A stretch of 64,000 nt of DNA from Bacteroidaceae bacterium (GCA_024684455.1 JAIKWU010000013.1:62001-126000); one strand, 5' to 3'. Positions 1 through 8,956 are shown, counted from the stretch's first letter. Numbers and translations: made by a program. The notes: generated by a model from the letters alone, not told the origin.

Positions 1-99
1 AAAATGTCGGGCGGCATCTTCGGCGAAGCCATGTTCGGTGTGATTCGCCTGCGACTGGACGGCTGGACAAAAAAGTATCCGCAAATTCCTCACAACTGA
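1..99 (+). CDS. C-terminal end of an unidentified protein (partial)
   Basis: An open frame enters from the left edge and stops with TGA at 97-99, giving 32 residues ending in KKYPQIPHN. It lies 10 bp before pyrC on the same strand, so it is probably the previous gene of the same operon. In related Bacteroidales a family 2 glycosyltransferase (polyprenol-phosphate mannose synthase type) often precedes pyrC, and the hydrophobic/basic tail with FGVIRLRLDGW would suit that. The fragment is too short to prove it. Confidence 0.6.
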   Translation, partial: KMSGGIFGEAMFGVIRLRLDGWTKKYPQIPHN

Positions 100-109
100 A
101 TCTCCCACT

Positions 110-1453
110 ATGCTCAACCTTATCAACAACGCCACCATCGTCAACGAAGGCCGACAGTTTGTCGGAGCCGTCGTCGTGGAGGGCGAATACATCATCGACG
201 TGCTGGAACAGCCGCTGACCGACGTGGAACGCTTCGACAACGTTGTCGATGCGAAAGGCCTGTACCTGCTGCCTGGCATCATCGACGACCATGTGCATTT
301 CCGCGACCCAGGCCTTACACACAAGGCCGACATCGCCACTGAAAGTCGTACGGCTGCGGCTGGCGGCGTGACGTCGTTCATGGATATGCCGAACACCGTG
401 CCGCAGACCACTACGCCCGATTTGCTGGAAGAGAAATTCCGACTCGGTGCTGAGAAAAGCCGAGTGAACTACTCGTTCTTCTTCGGCGCGACTAACGAGA
501 ATGCCTACCTGCTACCGTCGCTCGACGTACACCATGTGCCTGGCATCAAACTTTTCATGGGCAGCAGTACGGGTAACATGCTTGTCGATGACGATGCCGT
601 GCTCCGCCAGATATTCCTCGCATCTCCCGTGCTTATCATGGCACACTGCGAAGACCAGCGCATCATCGAACTCAACATCGCCGACTTCAAGCGCAAGTAC
701 AAGGGTCAGAACGACTTTCCCGTGCGCTATCACTCACGCATCCGAAGTGTGGAAGCCTGCTACGAATGTTCGTCAAAAGCCGTGCAACTGGCCCGCGAAA
801 CTAATGCACGCCTGCACGTGGCACATGTATCGAGTGCCAAGGAACTAGAACTCTTCAGCGACAGCCTCGACATCACACAGAAGCAAATCACAGCAGAGGC
901 TGTGATTGCCCACCTCATGTTCTCGACAGAGGACTACGACCATCTGGGTGCCCGCATCAAGTGCAACCCAGCCGTCAAAACACCCGAAGACCGCGAGGCT
1001 CTGCGCGAGGCACTGGCCATGGGACAAATCGACGTCGTCGCCACCGACCACGCGCCACACCTGCTGCGCGAAAAGGAAGGCGGTGCGCTGAAGGCCGCAT
1101 CGGGTATGCCCATGATTCAATTCTCGCTCGTCTCCATGCTGGAACTCAGCGATCAAGGCTACTTCCCCGTCGAACGTGTCGTCGAACTCATGGCGCACAA
1201 CCCCGCACGGCTGTACCACATCGACCGCCGCGGCTTCATTCGCAAGGGCTACTACGCAGACCTTGTGCTCGTGGATCCTACAGCCAACTGGCAGGTACTC
1301 TCAGGGCGCTACTACACCAAATGCGGATGGACCCCCATGGACGAGCGCACGTTCAAGTGGCGTGTACGCCGCACCATCGTCAACGGTAAGACCGCCTATG
1401 CCGACGGCATCGTCGTTGATGGCATACGCGGCCAGGCCCTACAGTTCAACTGA
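110..1453 (+). CDS. pyrC: dihydroorotase
   Basis: Cytoplasmic zinc amidohydrolase that interconverts N-carbamoyl-aspartate and dihydroorotate, the third step of de novo pyrimidine synthesis. The 447-residue product has the expected order: an N-terminal beta segment, the metal-binding DDHVHFRDPG motif near residue 60, a histidine-containing AHVSS segment near residue 240, and the late active-site motif VATDHAPHL near residue 315. GASGMP-like sequence follows, as in other amidohydrolases. The length is normal for the long bacterial (class I-like) enzyme. The ATG at 110 lies 10 bp after the preceding stop. The next gene starts 3 bp after this stop, so both are probably read from one message. Confidence 0.95.
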   Translation: MLNLINNATIVNEGRQFVGAVVVEGEYIIDVLEQPLTDVERFDNVVDAKGLYLLPGIIDDHVHFRDPGLTHKADIATESRTAAAGGVTSFMDMPNTVPQTTTPDLLEEKFRLGAEKSRVNYSFFFGATNENAYLLPSLDVHHVPGIKLFMGSSTGNMLVDDDAVLRQIFLASPVLIMAHCEDQRIIELNIADFKRKYKGQNDFPVRYHSRIRSVEACYECSSKAVQLARETNARLHVAHVSSAKELELFSDSLDITQKQITAEAVIAHLMFSTEDYDHLGARIKCNPAVKTPEDREALREALAMGQIDVVATDHAPHLLREKEGGALKAASGMPMIQFSLVSMLELSDQGYFPVERVVELMAHNPARLYHIDRRGFIRKGYYADLVLVDPTANWQVLSGRYYTKCGWTPMDERTFKWRVRRTIVNGKTAYADGIVVDGIRGQALQFN

Positions 1454-1456
1454 CCC

Positions 1457-2272
1457 ATGAAACACCGTCACGCCTACCGCATCAGCGACCTCACGGCCTA
1501 TATCAACTGGGCGTACTTCTACCATGCGTGGGGCATTCCTGCTAAAGAAACAACGGAAGCGGAAAGGCTGATGAAGGATGCACGGCGTATGCTGGCCAGG
1601 CTGACCAACTACACCTCGGTGAATGCCGTTGTGGACCTCCAACCCTGCTATGCCGACGGTGACGACATCATACTCCTCACACAGAAGCCCGTGCGGCTGC
1701 CTATGCTGCGGCAACAGCATCCCGACACTGAGGGCTTTTGTCTCTGCCTGGCAGACTTCATCCGTCCGAAGGGCAGTACGACAGACACCATCGGCGTGTT
1801 TGCCACGACGGTGTGCAGTCCGCAACAATACGACGACAACTATTCGTCACTGCTCGCACAGACACTTTGCGATCGTCTGGCCGAAGCAGCAGCCGAACGC
1901 CTGCACGAAGAAGTAAGGAAGACCCTGTGGGGCTATGCACCCGACGAAGCACTCACGATGGACGAACTGCACGCCGAAAAGTTTCAGGGCATACGACCTG
2001 CCGTCGGTTACCCGTCGCTGCCCGACCTCTCGCTCAACTTCGTGCTGGACAGTGTGCTCAACTTCCAGGAAATCGGCATCACGCTCACTGAGCACGGCAT
2101 GATGCAACCTCACGCCTCGGTGAGCGGTCTCATGCTCAGCCATCCCGCAGCACGCTACTTTGCGGTCGGGACCATCAGCGAAGAGCAACTGCACGACTAC
2201 GCCCAACGCCGCGGACTTCCCGTCGAAGCCATGCGCACCTACCTTTCTGCCAATCTACCCTCTAAATCATAA
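1457..2272 (+). CDS. stand-alone MetH-type activation (AdoMet-binding) domain protein
   Basis: This 271-residue protein resembles only the last domain of cobalamin-dependent methionine synthase, which binds S-adenosylmethionine and re-methylates oxidised cobalamin. Visible matches are an early YINWAYFYHAWGI segment (compare the start of the MetH activation domain), CLADFI...IGVFATTV in the middle, the AdoMet-binding signature RPAVGYPSLPD near residue 180, and SHPAARYFAVGTI...YAQRRG near the end. The homocysteine, folate and cobalamin domains are absent. The family normally sits at the C-terminus of a polypeptide of about 1200 residues. A split MetH, or a partner of another corrinoid methyltransferase, would explain it. 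Family placement is fairly secure; the role here is inferred. Confidence 0.8.
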   Translation: MKHRHAYRISDLTAYINWAYFYHAWGIPAKETTEAERLMKDARRMLARLTNYTSVNAVVDLQPCYADGDDIILLTQKPVRLPMLRQQHPDTEGFCLCLADFIRPKGSTTDTIGVFATTVCSPQQYDDNYSSLLAQTLCDRLAEAAAERLHEEVRKTLWGYAPDEALTMDELHAEKFQGIRPAVGYPSLPDLSLNFVLDSVLNFQEIGITLTEHGMMQPHASVSGLMLSHPAARYFAVGTISEEQLHDYAQRRGLPVEAMRTYLSANLPSKS

Positions 2273-2280
2273 TAAACAAC

Positions 2281-3501
2281 GTGTTATTCCGAATCCTATT
2301 CCTACTCTTCATCCTGATTATCGTACCCGATGTCTATATCTACTTCAGGTACGTGCGCCGCTGGACGTGCCACTGGCTATGGCGTGCACTGACCTTCCTG
2401 CCCACCATCCTTCTTTTACTCTACATGCTGCTGGTGCTGCATCACGATGACATGAGAGTGGAACATCAGCCTGTCATCGGACTGTTCATGTTCATCTTCC
2501 TGCTCTACACCGTCCCACGTATGCTGTTCACACTGCTCGACCTCATGGGCTGGCTCGTCTTCCCACGCATCGTCCGCATCACTGCCATGACCGTCGCCCT
2601 CTTCTCCTGCATCCTGCTCTGCTACGGATACTTCATCGGGCGCAACCGCTTTGTGGTTCATCAGCAGACCTTCTACTTCCCCAACCTTCCGAAAGAGTTC
2701 GACGGCTACCGCATCGCACACTTCTCCGATCTGCACATCGGCACATTCAGCGATGGACACCAAAGTGACGTGACCGACATTGTCAACCTCATCAACCACC
2801 AGAAATGCGATGCAATCCTCTTCACAGGCGACCTCGTCAACTACGAATCGCGCGAGACCGACGGCTACAAGCAAGTGCTCGGCAGCCTGAAAGCCTCTGA
2901 CGGTGTCTATGCCGTGATGGGCAACCATGACTACAGCATGTACATACCCGCCGCACAGGCTGTCCGCGATGCCGACATACAAGAACTGCAACGCCGTGAG
3001 CAAAGTTACGGATGGACGTTGCTGCTCAACGACAACGTCGTCATTCACCACGGCAGCGACTCCATTGCCATTGTCGGTTCGGAGAACGACGGCACCGGCC
3101 GGTTCCCCGCACTGGGCGATCTGCCCCGCGCTACAGCAGGTCTCATTCACGTCATGCGCAACGACACTGCCACCTATTTCATCCCCGCAGACAGCGACAC
3201 TGTTGCCGTTCGTACTGCCGACCACACCTTCAGCATTCTCATGTCGCACGACCCTACCCACTGGCGCCGTCACGTCATTCCCGACACACACATCGACCTG
3301 ACCCTCGCCGGCCACACCCATGCCGGCCAGTTCAAGGTATTCGGATGGTCACCCGTCGCCTTTGTCTATGACGAATGGAGCGGGGCCTACAGCGAAGGCA
3401 ATCAGATACTCAACGTCAGCGACGGCGTCGGGCAAGTCATGTTCCCTTTCCGCTTCGGAGCATGGCCCGAAATCAACATCATCACCCTCAAGCGCCCATG
3501 A
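2281..3501 (+). CDS. membrane-anchored metallophosphoesterase (YkuE-like)
   Basis: A 406-residue protein with three or four hydrophobic segments in the first 130 residues, followed by a calcineurin-like phosphoesterase domain. The metal-binding motifs are all present in order: FSDLHIG (about residue 150), FTGDLVNYES (about 180), GNHDYSMY (about 215) and AGHTHAGQF (about 340). The arrangement fits membrane-attached phosphoesterases acting on lipid or envelope phosphate esters. The substrate cannot be read from the sequence. The start is GTG at 2281, 8 bp after the previous stop; it opens directly into the first membrane segment and there is no better ATG. The stop overlaps the next gene by 4 bp (ATGA). 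Confidence 0.85.
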   Translation: MLFRILFLLFILIIVPDVYIYFRYVRRWTCHWLWRALTFLPTILLLLYMLLVLHHDDMRVEHQPVIGLFMFIFLLYTVPRMLFTLLDLMGWLVFPRIVRITAMTVALFSCILLCYGYFIGRNRFVVHQQTFYFPNLPKEFDGYRIAHFSDLHIGTFSDGHQSDVTDIVNLINHQKCDAILFTGDLVNYESRETDGYKQVLGSLKASDGVYAVMGNHDYSMYIPAAQAVRDADIQELQRREQSYGWTLLLNDNVVIHHGSDSIAIVGSENDGTGRFPALGDLPRATAGLIHVMRNDTATYFIPADSDTVAVRTADHTFSILMSHDPTHWRRHVIPDTHIDLTLAGHTHAGQFKVFGWSPVAFVYDEWSGAYSEGNQILNVSDGVGQVMFPFRFGAWPEINIITLKRP

Positions 3502-4217
3502 ACATCCTCTACAAACTCTACAGTTTCTGCATTGCACTGCCCCTGTTCGTCGTCGTCACCATCGTGATCGCCCTGGCAGTCATCATCGCCTCACTCTTCG
3601 GCGACCACGACACCGTCAGTTACTACGGACCCAAATGGTGGTCACGCATCACCTGCTGGCTCTTCCTTATCCCTGTCCATGTCGAAGGCCGTGAGCACAT
3701 CGACCCCAAGCAGTCATACGTCTTTCTCGCCAACCATCAGGGCTACTTCGACATTTTCCTTGTCTATGGTTATCTTGGCCACAACTTCAAGTGGATGATG
3801 AAAGAATACCTCAAGAAGATACCCTTCGTCGGCTACGCCTGTCTGCGTTCGCGCCAGATCTACGTCGGCGACTCCCTCGCCAGCATCCAACGCACGGTAG
3901 TCCAGGCCCAGCAGACCTTGCGCGGCGGCATGTCGATGGTCATCTTCCCCGAAGGCACACGCACCTACACCGGCGAGATGGCTCCCTTCAAGAAAGGAGC
4001 CTTCACCCTCGCCAACGAAATCGGGCTGCCCATCGTTCCGATGACTATCAACGGCTCGTTCCGCATCTTTAGCCGCCGTGCCAAGAGCGTCACACACGGC
4101 CCATTGCACCTCACCATCCACCCTGCCATCACAGCCGAACAGCGACAGGGCAAGCCTACCCGCATCCTCATGCAGGAAGTACACGATATCATAGAAAAAG
4201 ACCTTATCCTATCATGA
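3498..4217 (+). CDS. plsC: 1-acylglycerol-3-phosphate O-acyltransferase
   Basis: Membrane acyltransferase that adds the second acyl chain to lysophosphatidic acid. The 239-residue protein starts with a hydrophobic segment, then carries the NHQGYFD motif (NHx4D catalytic pair, about residue 77) and the FPEGTRTYTGEMAPFKKGAF motif (about 150), followed by a PIVPMTI segment. Length is typical. The frame is open further upstream to 3375, but the ATG at 3498 overlaps the preceding stop as ATGA and begins with a membrane segment, so it is taken as the start. It also overlaps the next gene by 4 bp, which implies translational coupling with both neighbours. Confidence 0.92.
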   Translation: MNILYKLYSFCIALPLFVVVTIVIALAVIIASLFGDHDTVSYYGPKWWSRITCWLFLIPVHVEGREHIDPKQSYVFLANHQGYFDIFLVYGYLGHNFKWMMKEYLKKIPFVGYACLRSRQIYVGDSLASIQRTVVQAQQTLRGGMSMVIFPEGTRTYTGEMAPFKKGAFTLANEIGLPIVPMTINGSFRIFSRRAKSVTHGPLHLTIHPAITAEQRQGKPTRILMQEVHDIIEKDLILS

Positions 4218-4783
4218 TTACAACCATCCCGACCGCCATCGACGGCGTCACCATCATCGAGCCCCGCGTCTTTACCGACCAGCGTGGCTACTTCTTCGAG
4301 AGTTTCTCCCAGCGAGATTTTGAGGAGAAAGTCTGCCACACCACCTTCGTACAGGACAACGAGTCACGTTCCACCGCAGGAGTCGTCCGAGGCCTCCACT
4401 TCCAGAAGCCACCCTTCACGCAGGCCAAACTCGTGCGCGTGGTCAGAGGCAGCGTCCTCGACGTCGCCGTTGACATCCGCCACGGCAGCCCCACCTTCGG
4501 ACAGCACGTCTCCTGTCTGCTCACCGAGGATAACCACCGCCAGTTTTTCGTGCCCCGAGGCTTTGCGCACGGCTTTGCCGTACTGAGCGACGAAGCCGTC
4601 TTCCAGTACAAGTGTGACAACTACTACGCCCCGCAGTCCGAAGGCGCCATCGCCTGGGACGACCCCGACCTCGGTATCGACTGGATGGTGCCTCACACCG
4701 AGCGCATCCTCAGCGAAAAGGACACCCACCATCCTCGTCTGCGCGATGCTGAACCCGTCTTCTTCTACGGGCAACCCATTTGA
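4214..4783 (+). CDS. rfbC: dTDP-4-dehydrorhamnose 3,5-epimerase
   Basis: Cupin-fold epimerase acting on dTDP-4-keto-6-deoxy-glucose in dTDP-L-rhamnose synthesis for surface polysaccharide. The 189-residue protein shows the family features FTDQRGYFFESF, QDNESRS, the active-site histidine region RGLHFQKPP, LDVAVDIRHGSPTFG and the second histidine in PRGFAHGFAVLSDEA. Its full length and conserved order make the call secure. Start overlaps plsC by 4 bp. The other dTDP-rhamnose genes are not in this window, so its grouping with lipid and pyrimidine genes looks like operon convenience rather than pathway clustering. Confidence 0.93.
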   Translation: MITTIPTAIDGVTIIEPRVFTDQRGYFFESFSQRDFEEKVCHTTFVQDNESRSTAGVVRGLHFQKPPFTQAKLVRVVRGSVLDVAVDIRHGSPTFGQHVSCLLTEDNHRQFFVPRGFAHGFAVLSDEAVFQYKCDNYYAPQSEGAIAWDDPDLGIDWMVPHTERILSEKDTHHPRLRDAEPVFFYGQPI

Positions 4784-4828
4784 TCCTAACATAAAAACCG
4801 TCATTCTTCTAACTAAAACCAATACAAA

Positions 4829-6358
4829 ATGAAACCACCCATCCGTCCCTACGAAGAGGCGGCGCGTTGCCTGTTGTGCGACGATGCACCCTGCACGAAA
4901 GCGTGTGGCACAGGCGACCCTGCCCGTGCCGTCCGAGCCGTCCGTTTTGACAATGCAAAGAACATCGGACGATGGATTTCCGACTGTACCGACGCCGACC
5001 TCAAACGTGCTGAACAGGCATGCATCCACTACGACCAGCCCATCCGTCTGCGCGAGTTGCTGCATGCCTACAATTGCGAAAGTCTACGGGTAGACCAGCC
5101 CTGCTCGGGAATTGCTGTCGCAGCCGACACTCCAGCCCCCAGCCTCGCCATCACCTTCTGTGGCATCCCCTGTGAGAATCCCTTCTTCCTGGCCTCGTCG
5201 GCCGTCTGCACCAACTACGAGATGGTGGCACGCGCCTTCGATATGGGATGGGCAGGCGTCTTCTACAAGACCATCTGCAAGCAGGACATCTACGAGGTGT
5301 CGCCCCGATTCGACGCCATCAAGGAAGGCGACTCGTTCGCTGCTTTCCGAAACATGGAACAACTGTCCGAAAATCCCTACGACGTCGATTTCGACATCTT
5401 GCACCGCCTGAAGCAGAACTACCCCACCAAGATCGTCGTCGCCAGCATCATGGGACAACTCGAGGAAGAATGGATTGAACTGGCGCAGATGGCCGAAGCC
5501 GCAGGCTGCGATGCCGTCGAACTGAATTTCTCCTGTCCGCAAATGCGACTGGCAGGAATGGGCAGCGACGTCGGCCAGGACCACGAACTTGTCGCCTTCT
5601 ACACCTCCTATGTGAAACAAAGCGTGAAGATTCCCGTCATCGCCAAGATGACACCCAACATCACCGATATCAACCGACCCGCCATGGGAGCGTTCCTTGC
5701 CGGCGCCGACGGCATATCAGCCATCAACACCATCAAAAGCGTGACGATGACACCCGAAGCCGAAGTCAGCCACAAGAAAACCATCTCCGGACTGAGCGGA
5801 CGCAGCGTCAAGCCCATCGCCCTACGCTACATCCTCAATATGGCTCAGAATCCATTCCTGAACGGAGAAAAAACACGTGGAAAACATGTGGACCTCAGCG
5901 GCATAGGCGGCATAGAGACTTGGCGCGATGCCCTCGAATTTCTGCAACTCGGCTGCCGCAACGTACAAGTCTGCACCGCCGTCATGCAGTATGGCTACCG
6001 CATCATCGACGACCTCCTGATGGGCCTACAGACCTACATGACCGAACGCGGCATCGAAAGTCTCGACACCCTCGTGGCCGAGCAAGTATCCTCGTTCGTT
6101 CTTCCCTCCGCACTCGACCGCGATACCATCGTCTATCCAAAGTTCGACCGCACAAAGTGCATCGGGTGCGGACGCTGCGCCATATCCTGCTCCGACGGAG
6201 GACACCAGGCCCTGCGTTTCGATACTGCCACAAGGCAGCCCCACCTCATCGGCACAAAGTGCGTCGGCTGTCACCTTTGCCGGCTCGTCTGTCCCACAGG
6301 ATCTATCGGGCTCGCCAAACGAGTGGACAAGAAAACGCAGAAAAAAGATAATTGTTGA
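4829..6358 (+). CDS. preA: PreA-type dihydropyrimidine dehydrogenase subunit with an added N-terminal Fe-S domain
   Basis: Residues about 105-510 match E. coli PreA closely as I know it: ITFCGIPCENPFFLAS, SIMGQLEEEW, NFSCPQMRLAGMGSDVGQD, MTPNITDIN, SGIGGIETW, MQYGYRI, then two 4Fe-4S motifs CIGCGRCAISC and CVGCHLCRLVCP. PreA carries the FMN barrel that reduces uracil or thymine. The first 100 residues (CLLCDDAPCTKAC, then a helical stretch) resemble the N-terminal cluster domain usually carried by the partner PreT or by full-length eukaryotic DPD. The FAD/NAD(P)H module is missing, so another electron donor must serve it. It starts 45 bp after rfbC. Confidence 0.85.
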   Translation: MKPPIRPYEEAARCLLCDDAPCTKACGTGDPARAVRAVRFDNAKNIGRWISDCTDADLKRAEQACIHYDQPIRLRELLHAYNCESLRVDQPCSGIAVAADTPAPSLAITFCGIPCENPFFLASSAVCTNYEMVARAFDMGWAGVFYKTICKQDIYEVSPRFDAIKEGDSFAAFRNMEQLSENPYDVDFDILHRLKQNYPTKIVVASIMGQLEEEWIELAQMAEAAGCDAVELNFSCPQMRLAGMGSDVGQDHELVAFYTSYVKQSVKIPVIAKMTPNITDINRPAMGAFLAGADGISAINTIKSVTMTPEAEVSHKKTISGLSGRSVKPIALRYILNMAQNPFLNGEKTRGKHVDLSGIGGIETWRDALEFLQLGCRNVQVCTAVMQYGYRIIDDLLMGLQTYMTERGIESLDTLVAEQVSSFVLPSALDRDTIVYPKFDRTKCIGCGRCAISCSDGGHQALRFDTATRQPHLIGTKCVGCHLCRLVCPTGSIGLAKRVDKKTQKKDNC

Positions 6359-6385
6359 TTTTCAGACTTGGAAGACCACTAGATT

Positions 6386-8881
6386 ATGGGCAGTTACTAC
6401 GGCAACATACTGGAAGAAGAACTGAAGAACAAGGTGGCGCAAGACCTGTTCGAAGGATTCGACACGACACAAATCATCGGTCGTGTGGACTTCTGCGTCA
6501 GCGTACCAGGTGACCCTCTGGGGCTCAACGAACCTGAATCCCTGCTATGGGCAGAAGCCAAGCAAGGAACCAAGCACGACATCTACGAGTCGTTCATCCA
6601 ACTGATTCTCACTTTGGGCAAGGAACGTCCGCAGGACACCCTACTTCCACCCTCATTCCTCGGAGCCTTCGATGCCGAGAAGATAGCCTTCCTGCCTTAC
6701 TCCGCCATCCTCGATGTGCTGCATCAAAACGACTTCAATTGGAACGTCGCTCCTTCCGACCACAAGACAAAGGAGTTCCTGCAACTGTATTCGCTGTTGA
6801 AAGATTCGCTGAATAATGGATTGGAAATCTACCAGTACGAGCGTGACAGCAAGGAACTGATGCACTTCATCCGTCACAATTTCAACCTTCAGAAGAGGAA
6901 AGGCGAAAGCCACATTCGCATCAACAAGAACAACTTCACACACATCTACTTCAAATGGCTGCAAGCCGTTAAACCCACCATCAATATCAATTGGGACGTC
7001 GCCAAGAAAGCAGGTATCATCGATGCCGACTTCTACCTCGCAGACATTCTGTCGAAGGAGAACAACACGCTGCGCGAAAAACTCTTTGTGCTGTTGCAAG
7101 ACGACCACTACCTGCTCGACCGCCAAGTCAACGACTTGGGGCTGACCGACTTCATGCGTGCAGAGTTCACCGACAAGCAAGTGGCACACACCCAGTTCTG
7201 GAACAAATATGCCCGTCCGCCACGCCGCGAATACTGGGACGAAATTGTCAATCGCCGCGACTTGCTCGTGCCACCCGATGTGCGTGAGCGCAAAGGCTCG
7301 TTCTTCACACCTGCCCGATGGGTGGAACTCTCGCAGCAATACATCGCAGCCGAACTGGGTGAGGACTGGCAAGAGCACTACTTCGTGTGGGACTGCTGTG
7401 CGGGCACAGGCAACCTTCTTGCAGGCTTGCAGAAAAAACACAACGTCTATGCCTCCACGCTCGACAAGGCCGACGTACAGGTGATGAAGCAACTCAACTT
7501 CCTGCTCGACAAACACACCTTCCAGTTCGACTTCCTCAACGATCCCTTCTTCGACGTAACCGACGAAAAGGGCAACGTCGTCATCAAGTCAAAACTCCCT
7601 GCCTCGCTGCAAGACATTCTGCGCGACCCAGAAAAACGAAAGAAACTGGTTATTTATATCAATCCACCGTATGCGGAAGTAGGAACAACCAAACAAAGGA
7701 CAGGAAGCGGAAAGAATAAAACGGGAGCAACAATAACTCATTATACTTATCTTAAATATAAACCATTAATAAAACAAGCCGCGACTGAATTATTTGCACA
7801 ATTCTTCATTCGAATTTACGATGAAATCCCATCCTCTGTGCTTGCAGAATTTTCAACTTTGAAAATTCTGCAAGCACAGAACTTCCTTGATTTCCGCCAA
7901 ATTTTCCGAGCGAAGCTCGGTCGAAATTTTTTGGTTCCTGCCAAATCTTTTGATAATGTTAACGGAAATTTTCCCATAGGCTTTTTTATATGGCATACCG
8001 ACCATAAAGAATCATTTGAAAAGACAACCACAGATGTATATACACTTGATGGAAAATATTATGGTAAAAAAACAATCTATCTGTATGAAAATGCAAAGCC
8101 ACTAACTCGATGGCTAATGTCTTTTAATAATGAATTCGTACTAGAAGGTCGAATAGGTGACATGAATGGAGGACGTAACGATTTCCAAAATCAAAACCTT
8201 GTTTACATAGCCAACCATATTTCTACAGAACGAACACAACACGCGGCTTTTCATTTCACAAAAGATAATTTATTTGTTGGTATTATATTCTTTGCTGTTC
8301 GTCTTTGCATCGAAGCCACATGGCTGAACGACCGCGACCAATTCCTCTTTCCCAACGACGGATGGCAATCAGATGTTGAGTTTCAGAAGAACTGCCTTGT
8401 CTTTACACTTTTCCACGGCCAGAACCGCATCAGCAGCCAGCACGGCACAAACCACTGGATTCCCTTTACGGAGGAAGAAGTTAATGCGCAAGAAAGGTTT
8501 GAGAGCCATTTCATGAGTGACTATCTGGCAGGCAAGATTCAACCCGAAGCCCCACAACAAGGCAACCTGTTTGAAAAAGCGAAAGAAGAAGAGGCTGCCA
8601 CTGCCATGCTCTCCGACGAAGCACAGGCCGTCATGGATGCAGGTCGCGAACTCTGGCGCTATTACCACGCTCAACCGAATGCCAATCCCAACGCCTCGTT
8701 CTACGACATCCGCCTCTATTTCCAAGGAACGAAAACCCTGCCCAGCGGCAAAGTGATGATGAACACCGATAGCACCGATGCCACCTACACCACCCTCATC
8801 ACGAACCTGCGCCAAAGACTGAAGGAACTCGCCAAAGCCATTGAGCCGAAAGTATATGAATACGGATTCCTGAAACAATAA
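6386..8881 (+). CDS. single-chain restriction-modification enzyme (type IIG-like, N6-adenine methyltransferase)
   Basis: An 831-residue protein with an N-terminal nuclease-like region and a central methyltransferase. Near the N-terminus D35 followed by E57-A-K59 (WAEAKQG) fits a PD-(D/E)xK nuclease. The AdoMet motif I reads WDCCAGTGNLL (about residue 335) and the catalytic motif IV reads YINPPYAEV (about 426), typical of Eco57I-type enzymes. The C-terminal third should hold target recognition. It is a lone gene with no separate specificity or nuclease subunit. Residues about 415-645 (7630-8315) are encoded by markedly AT-rich DNA while both ends match the host, and this part contains a perfect 46-bp palindrome. 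This suggests exchange of the recognition segment. No frameshift is seen. Confidence 0.82.
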   Translation: MGSYYGNILEEELKNKVAQDLFEGFDTTQIIGRVDFCVSVPGDPLGLNEPESLLWAEAKQGTKHDIYESFIQLILTLGKERPQDTLLPPSFLGAFDAEKIAFLPYSAILDVLHQNDFNWNVAPSDHKTKEFLQLYSLLKDSLNNGLEIYQYERDSKELMHFIRHNFNLQKRKGESHIRINKNNFTHIYFKWLQAVKPTININWDVAKKAGIIDADFYLADILSKENNTLREKLFVLLQDDHYLLDRQVNDLGLTDFMRAEFTDKQVAHTQFWNKYARPPRREYWDEIVNRRDLLVPPDVRERKGSFFTPARWVELSQQYIAAELGEDWQEHYFVWDCCAGTGNLLAGLQKKHNVYASTLDKADVQVMKQLNFLLDKHTFQFDFLNDPFFDVTDEKGNVVIKSKLPASLQDILRDPEKRKKLVIYINPPYAEVGTTKQRTGSGKNKTGATITHYTYLKYKPLIKQAATELFAQFFIRIYDEIPSSVLAEFSTLKILQAQNFLDFRQIFRAKLGRNFLVPAKSFDNVNGNFPIGFFIWHTDHKESFEKTTTDVYTLDGKYYGKKTIYLYENAKPLTRWLMSFNNEFVLEGRIGDMNGGRNDFQNQNLVYIANHISTERTQHAAFHFTKDNLFVGIIFFAVRLCIEATWLNDRDQFLFPNDGWQSDVEFQKNCLVFTLFHGQNRISSQHGTNHWIPFTEEEVNAQERFESHFMSDYLAGKIQPEAPQQGNLFEKAKEEEAATAMLSDEAQAVMDAGRELWRYYHAQPNANPNASFYDIRLYFQGTKTLPSGKVMMNTDSTDATYTTLITNLRQRLKELAKAIEPKVYEYGFLKQ
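7835..7880. repeat. perfect 46-bp palindrome inside the restriction-modification gene
   Basis: Arms 7835-7856 and 7859-7880 are exact reverse complements of 22 bp, separated by CT. A second, shorter hairpin (CCGAGC-GAA-GCTCGG, 7906-7920) follows 25 bp later. Both lie in coding sequence that still reads as a plausible methyltransferase segment (LAEFSTLKILQAQNFLDF). Confidence 0.9.
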
Positions 8882-8927
8882 TGTGACTCGTCTTCCCTTT
8901 TGACTTTTTTCAAAAAAAGTTTTTCTA

Positions 8928-8951
8928 TTTGAAAAGAATATCGTACCTTTG
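8928..8951 (+). promoter_or_regulatory. promoter of the structured RNA
   Basis: The sequence TACCTTTG at 8944-8951 matches the Bacteroidota -7 element TAnnTTTG exactly. A TTTG at 8928-8931 could be the -33 element, although its 12-bp distance is shorter than usual. An A/T-rich inverted repeat (8903-8920) precedes it. The start of transcription is predicted near 8957. Confidence 0.7.
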
Positions 8952-8956
8952 CTGTC

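Noticed and set aside
4829..6358. Loss of a catalytic cysteine in PreA (SDVGQD instead of the ACGQD of eukaryotic DPD)
   Set aside because: As I recall it, E. coli PreA has the same SDVGQ sequence, so this is the normal bacterial form.
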